From assembly GCA_900554095.1 (NCBI GenBank), contig USGC01000068.1, positions 1 to 8,593 of the forward strand: 8,593 nucleotides of DNA, written 5' to 3'. The translations under genes and the position numbers were made by a program. Below the pieces are notes generated by a model that saw only the letters and a list, made by a program, of their open reading frames with translations, was not told the DNA's origin and searched no databases. The DNA comes from an uncultured bacterium (GTDB lineage Bacteria > Cyanobacteriota > Vampirovibrionia > Gastranaerophilales > Gastranaerophilaceae). The number at the start of each line of letters is the position of its first letter. Position 1 is the first letter of the stretch. This document shows positions 5,405-8,593 of the stretch, one piece after another.

Positions 5405-6478
5405 TTGCAAAGAGAGTTGACACTTGAATGTATGGCTATCGGCTCTCTGCCTCATAACAATCTTAACGATGCAATGGCGCTTGTCAAAAAGGATTTTTTT
5501 AATATACCTTTTTGGCCACAGTTAGCAAAAATTAGCAAAAACGAGGACATGATTTTTCAATTTTTGGAAAATATGCCCTCGCTTTTTTGTAATTCTGACA
5601 AAATCTTTTTAGATTCAGAAGCTGAAGAGTTTTTTGAGAATTTGGAAGAATTTTATACGGATTACGAGGCTATTTTGGCTGACATTAATTGCCCTAACCT
5701 CAAAAAATATGCAATTCATGCATCCTGTGCATTCGGCGAGTTTATAAAACTTGTAGAGCAAGTTAAGCCAAAGTTTGCAAAAGGTCAAATTGTGGGACCT
5801 TTTACACTGTCCGCTTCGCTTTGCACAAACGATGGTAATTACGCGATTTATGATGATACATTGAGGGAAATCATAGTAAAAACTTTGACGCTCAAGGCTC
5901 TTTGGCAGATTAAAGAAATCAAAAATGCAAATCCGAAAACCGTGCCGGTAATTTTTATTGATGAACCGTCAATTTCTCAGCTTGGAACTTCTGCATACAT
6001 GACGATTACTCAAAACGATGTTGTGGAAATGCTTAAAGAGGTTTCTGATACAATCCGTGCAAATGGTGCTATGAGCGCTGTGCATTGCTGCGGTAAGTGT
6101 GATTGGAGTGTTCCTTTGAAGTCAGGCGTTGACATAATTAATCTTGATGCGTATTCATTTGCGCAAAATTTGAGTGTATTCAAAGATGATGTGGAAAAAT
6201 TTCTTCTTAATGGTGGAAAAATCGCGTGGGGAATTGTTCCGACGCTTGATAAAAAAGCACTTGAGGCCGCAAGCATTGAACTTTTGAAAGAAAAATTCGA
6301 CATGGCTGTAAAATATTTGACTAAAAAGGGTGTTGATGAGAAACTAATTATAGAAAATTCAGTTATAACACCGTCTTGCGGAGCCGGCGGCTTGAGCGTC
6401 GAAATGGCTGAAAAGGCAATGGATTTGACAAAACAATTATCAGTTCAGTTAAAAGAGAGGTACAAATTTGACAATTAA
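5405..6478 (+). CDS. UROD/MetE-fold zinc methyltransferase-like protein
   Basis: 357 residues of the TIM-barrel superfamily shared by uroporphyrinogen decarboxylase, cobalamin-independent methionine synthase and methylcobamide:thiol methyltransferases. Seen: GSLPH (13-17) near the N-terminus, GPFTL (131-135), FIDEPS (184-189), a His-Cys-Cys-Gly-x-Cys cluster (227-232) and ITPSCG with Cys325. His227, Cys229 and Cys325 fit the zinc triad that activates a thiol in MetE-like enzymes, so methyl transfer is likelier than porphyrin decarboxylation. It is about half the length of full MetE, as in short 'core' methionine synthases. I chose TTG 5405 as start: AGGAG (5393-5397) in the end of rplI is 7 bases away. 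ATG 5432 has no good site and would cut close to GSLPH. Linkage to cooC-like and folD genes suggests corrinoid or folate one-carbon work; the substrate is unknown. Confidence 0.85.
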   Translation: MQRELTLECMAIGSLPHNNLNDAMALVKKDFFNIPFWPQLAKISKNEDMIFQFLENMPSLFCNSDKIFLDSEAEEFFENLEEFYTDYEAILADINCPNLKKYAIHASCAFGEFIKLVEQVKPKFAKGQIVGPFTLSASLCTNDGNYAIYDDTLREIIVKTLTLKALWQIKEIKNANPKTVPVIFIDEPSISQLGTSAYMTITQNDVVEMLKEVSDTIRANGAMSAVHCCGKCDWSVPLKSGVDIINLDAYSFAQNLSVFKDDVEKFLLNGGKIAWGIVPTLDKKALEAASIELLKEKFDMAVKYLTKKGVDEKLIIENSVITPSCGAGGLSVEMAEKAMDLTKQLSVQLKERYKFDN

Positions 6479-7220
6479 ACTTGCTGTTACAGGTAAGAGC
6501 GGAAGCGGTAAAACCACTATTACAAAAGCTTTTTTGAGAATTTTTCAGGAACTTTTTCCGGAAAAATCAATCCTGCTTTTTGACAACGACCTGGCAAGTG
6601 AACTCGGACACAGTTTCGGACTTGATATAAGAAATACGATTTACGGTATCCGAAGCGGCAAACATGAATATAAAACTGGAATTCCTGAGAATATGACTAA
6701 ACAGGAGTATATTGAATGGGCGATGGAAGATATTCTTGTTCCGGTTTGCGATAATGTTGATATAATTGTTTCGTGGTTTGTGGGCTCGAAAGACTGCCGC
6801 TGCCCTATTACCAACCAAATTAACGACGCTGTTTTAAAGCTCCTTGACAGGTATGATATTGTAATTTTTGATTGCGAATTTGATCTTAAATACCTTAACC
6901 AGCTTGTTGATACGGACATTGACACCACTATAATAGTTGCTAATCCTACTGATGAAAGCGCTCATTTGGCAAAACGTATTGAAGAGTTTAGTTCAAAATA
7001 CGCGGCCGGAGGTCAAATCGGTGTTGTAATCAATAGGGTGGAAAATAGGCAAATGGCTGCGATTTCAGGTCTTTTGAAGAAGTACGATCTTGATGTCCTT
7101 GGTACAATCCCGTTTGATGAAAAGTTGGTTGAAAATTCGATTACACGCGAATCTAAGATTGTAATTGACGCTATCAAACAGTTTTATTTCAGGCTGAATT
7201 TGCCGCAAATTAAGGACTAA
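6468..7220 (+). CDS. CooC-like P-loop ATPase (metallocentre maturation type)
   Basis: 250 residues of the SIMIBI/MinD class. Walker A is GKSGSGKTT (9-17) with the extra Lys10 of the deviant motif; switch region FDNDLASELG (39-47); a hydrophobic strand ending in Asp at IVIFDCEFD (131-139); adenine-side motif VINRVENR (187-194); then LGTIPFD (211-217). Cys110-Arg-Cys112 followed by Pro sits almost exactly where CooC1 of Carboxydothermus carries its Cys-x-Cys nickel site at the dimer interface. This suggests nickel or corrinoid-protein insertion or activation driven by ATP. The start is TTG 6468 with AGAGAGG at 6454-6460; it overlaps the previous gene by 11 bases, so the two are translationally coupled. 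A CODH/ACS partner is not in the window, so the client protein is unknown. Confidence 0.85.
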   Translation: MTIKLAVTGKSGSGKTTITKAFLRIFQELFPEKSILLFDNDLASELGHSFGLDIRNTIYGIRSGKHEYKTGIPENMTKQEYIEWAMEDILVPVCDNVDIIVSWFVGSKDCRCPITNQINDAVLKLLDRYDIVIFDCEFDLKYLNQLVDTDIDTTIIVANPTDESAHLAKRIEEFSSKYAAGGQIGVVINRVENRQMAAISGLLKKYDLDVLGTIPFDEKLVENSITRESKIVIDAIKQFYFRLNLPQIKD

Positions 7221-7236
7221 CGAAAAAAGAGGTAAA

Positions 7237-8088
7237 ATGTCAGTAATTCTAAATGGAAAACAGTTAAGAGACAGAGTTTTAGAGAGATTAAAAACAAAGC
7301 TTGAAAGTTTTGACAAGAAGCCGACGCTTGTGGTAATTCTTGCTGGCGACGACGAGGCAAGCAAGATTTATGTAAACAACAAGAAAAAAACGGCTGAAAA
7401 AATCGGGATTAATTCTGTTGTTCTTAATTATCCGTCTGATGTTTCTGAAAAAATTCTTCTTGATAAAATTAATGAGTTAAATAAAGATTCTGAAGTAACT
7501 GCAATACTTGTTCAACTGCCGCTTCCAAAACATATTAATAAGTTTAGCATAATAAACGCGATTTCGCCGCAAAAAGATGTTGACGGGTTTACACCGGAAA
7601 ATTTCGGAAAATTGCTTTCCGGGCAGGAGCCTTACGTTTACCCGTGCACTCCGCGCGGAATTATGCTGCTTTTGAAGGAATACGGTATTAACGTCGAAGG
7701 CAAACACGCTGTTGTAATCGGACGCTCTATTATTGTCGGAAAACCAATGGTACAAATGCTTTTGCGTGCTAATGCCACAGTTACATGCTGCCACAGCCAT
7801 ACCAAAAACATTTCCGAAATAATAAAAACAGCAGATATTGTTATCTCTGCTGTAGGGGGAAAAATTATAGAAAAATCTATGTTAAAACCCGGATGTGTCG
7901 TGGTTGATGTCGGGATTTTTAAGGACGAAACCGGCAAAACCCGCGGGGATGTCAACTTTGCTGAAGCCGCAGAAGTTGCGTCATATATCTCGCCTGTTCC
8001 GGGCGGAGTCGGACCGATGACAATAGCAATGCTTATGTCGAATACGGTCGAGCTTTTGGAAAAACAATCAGTTATTAACCACCAATAA
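7237..8088 (+). CDS. folD: Bifunctional methylenetetrahydrofolate dehydrogenase/cyclohydrolase
   Basis: 283 residues, the usual length. It converts 5,10-methylene-tetrahydrofolate to 5,10-methenyl- and then 10-formyl-tetrahydrofolate, reversibly, in the cytoplasm. Seen: Tyr45-x3-Lys49 (active-site Tyr and Lys), VQLPLP (92-97), KDVDGF (113-118) with the folate-binding Asp, CTPRG (137-141), the dinucleotide-binding GRSIIVGKP (162-170), CHSHT (185-189), VDVGI (223-227) and PVPGGVGPMT (253-262). All key residues are present. The ATG is 16 bases after the previous stop with AAAGAGG (7226-7232). With the two genes before it this makes a one-carbon set. The last 14 bases overlap the end of a convergent gene on the other strand. 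Confidence 0.97.
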   Translation: MSVILNGKQLRDRVLERLKTKLESFDKKPTLVVILAGDDEASKIYVNNKKKTAEKIGINSVVLNYPSDVSEKILLDKINELNKDSEVTAILVQLPLPKHINKFSIINAISPQKDVDGFTPENFGKLLSGQEPYVYPCTPRGIMLLLKEYGINVEGKHAVVIGRSIIVGKPMVQMLLRANATVTCCHSHTKNISEIIKTADIVISAVGGKIIEKSMLKPGCVVVDVGIFKDETGKTRGDVNFAEAAEVASYISPVPGGVGPMTIAMLMSNTVELLEKQSVINHQ

Positions 8089-8398
8089 GGTTTAAACTGC
8101 AAGATGATTTGATATTGTTTTGAACCATCGTCTTCATTGATGAAATTTCATTATCCAGAAGCGAAATCTGTGTGTCTAATGCATTTTGACGTGTAGTCAA
8201 ATATTCTTCCTGTTTCTGAAGTGAAATATAATAAGGGTCTTTATCTATATCACCATCTTCACCGAGTTCTTCGGCGCGATAGCCCATTTCTTTTGTTAAC
8301 CAGTTTGCTTGGTTCATTACCAGGGTCTGCTCAAATTGTAACTGGCTTTTTTGCAAAGTAAATAGGCTCTTTTGTGAATCAATTGCTAAAAAAGTCAT
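8075..8398 (-). CDS. Unknown 107-residue coiled-coil protein
   Basis: I do not recognise a named family. It is soluble, with no signal peptide; two helical, Gln/Leu-rich stretches (about 7-45 and 60-96) separated by an acidic segment (EELGEDGDIDKDPYY, 43-57); it ends in SCSLNLIGG. A helical hairpin with coiled-coil character is likely, similar in outline to small secreted filament or secretion-chaperone proteins, but that is only a resemblance in shape. AAGGAGAG (8412-8405) lies 6 bases from the ATG, a strong ribosome site, and codon use looks ordinary, so the gene is probably real. Its stop lies inside the end of folD: the two genes overlap tail to tail by 14 bases, leaving no room for a separate terminator between them. 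Confidence 0.78.
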   Translation of the reverse strand: MTFLAIDSQKSLFTLQKSQLQFEQTLVMNQANWLTKEMGYRAEELGEDGDIDKDPYYISLQKQEEYLTTRQNALDTQISLLDNEISSMKTMVQNNIKSSCSLNLIGG

Positions 8399-8504
8399 AA
8401 TCTTCTCTCCTTATTTTATATTGCTCTCTTAACTATATAAAGTATTTTAAAAAAGACAGATTTCAGCAAAGTATATTTTTGTTACATTTGTTAATAATTG
8501 AGTA

Positions 8505-8554
8505 TTGAAAATTTTATACAGATAGTTTATAATGGAAATGAAACATGAAAGGAG
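8505..8554 (+). promoter_or_regulatory. Strong sigma70-type promoter and ribosome site
   Basis: TTGAAA (8505-8510), 17 bases, TATAAT (8528-8533), then AAAGGAG (8548-8554) nine bases before an ATG at 8564. One mismatch from consensus over both boxes with ideal spacing, so the downstream gene is probably well expressed. Confidence 0.75.
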
Positions 8555-8563
8555 TTGAAAACC

Positions 8564-8593
8564 ATGAATAATCAACAATCCTTGGGGGGGGGG
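8564..8593 (+). CDS. Start of a further gene, cut by the window end
   Basis: Only MNNQQSL can be read before a run of ten G that ends the window. The promoter and ribosome site just upstream make a real gene start likely. The codons in the G run should not be trusted: a G-only end in AT-rich DNA looks like a sequencing or assembly artefact. The product cannot be named. Confidence 0.55.
   Translation, partial: MNNQQSLGGG

Noticed and set aside
6468..7220. Calling the ATPase cooC outright, or inferring a CODH/ACS cluster
   Set aside because: No CODH or ACS gene is visible; only the Cys-x-Cys and P-loop class support CooC-likeness, so no symbol was given.
7638..8102. 154-residue minus-strand reading frame across the folD 3' end
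   Set aside because: It is a shadow of folD in another frame with no ribosome site; the 107-residue frame ending at 8075 has one.

Overview
The window is an AT-rich bacterial stretch that reads as the end of a contig: it opens inside pheT and stops in a ten-base run of G. The organism is probably an anaerobic, gut-type, diderm bacterium. My best guess is the non-photosynthetic cyanobacterial sister group Vampirovibrionia (Gastranaerophilales). That rests on overall resemblance of the small hypothetical proteins and on base composition, not on a marker I could test, so treat it as tentative.

Left part (1-2078, + strand): the last 474 codons of pheT (phenylalanyl-tRNA synthetase beta chain), followed after 3 bases by a small exported protein with two SH3b-like segments. 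Next comes a divergent pair (2103-2644): a 75-residue Xre-type repressor on the minus strand and a 75-residue unknown protein on the plus strand. They share 86 bases holding interleaved sigma70-like promoters and a short palindrome, which looks like an autoregulated switch.

Middle part (about 2624-4836): a minus-strand accessory cassette of about 2.2 kb bounded by a 39-bp direct repeat (38 of 39 identical). It carries a 309-residue protein whose C-terminal tip resembles the catalytic region of colicin M-type toxins (Asp-x-Tyr-Asp-Phe). Downstream are two paralogous four-helix membrane proteins, the arrangement expected of immunity proteins. Copies of the toxin's last 24 codons or fewer lie between and after the membrane genes, so a unit of 'toxin tail + immunity gene' has been tandemly duplicated and then diverged, mostly in the predicted periplasmic parts. 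This is the most novel part of the window: a candidate effector-immunity locus with immunity-gene amplification.

Right part (4900-8088, + strand): a tight four-gene operon, rplI (ribosomal protein L9), a UROD/MetE-fold zinc methyltransferase-like protein, a CooC-like ATPase with a Cys-x-Cys metal motif, and folD. The second gene starts on TTG with its ribosome site inside the end of rplI, the third starts on TTG overlapping the second, and folD follows 16 bases later. The last three suggest linked one-carbon, corrinoid and metallocentre metabolism, as in Wood-Ljungdahl-type gene sets, although no CODH/ACS gene is visible here.

The end (8075-8593) has a minus-strand coiled-coil protein of unknown role whose end overlaps folD tail to tail. 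A strong plus-strand promoter, ribosome site and start codon of a further gene follow, cut off by the G run. No stretch over 300 bases lacks a gene; I saw no tRNA, rRNA, CRISPR array, transposase or integrase.
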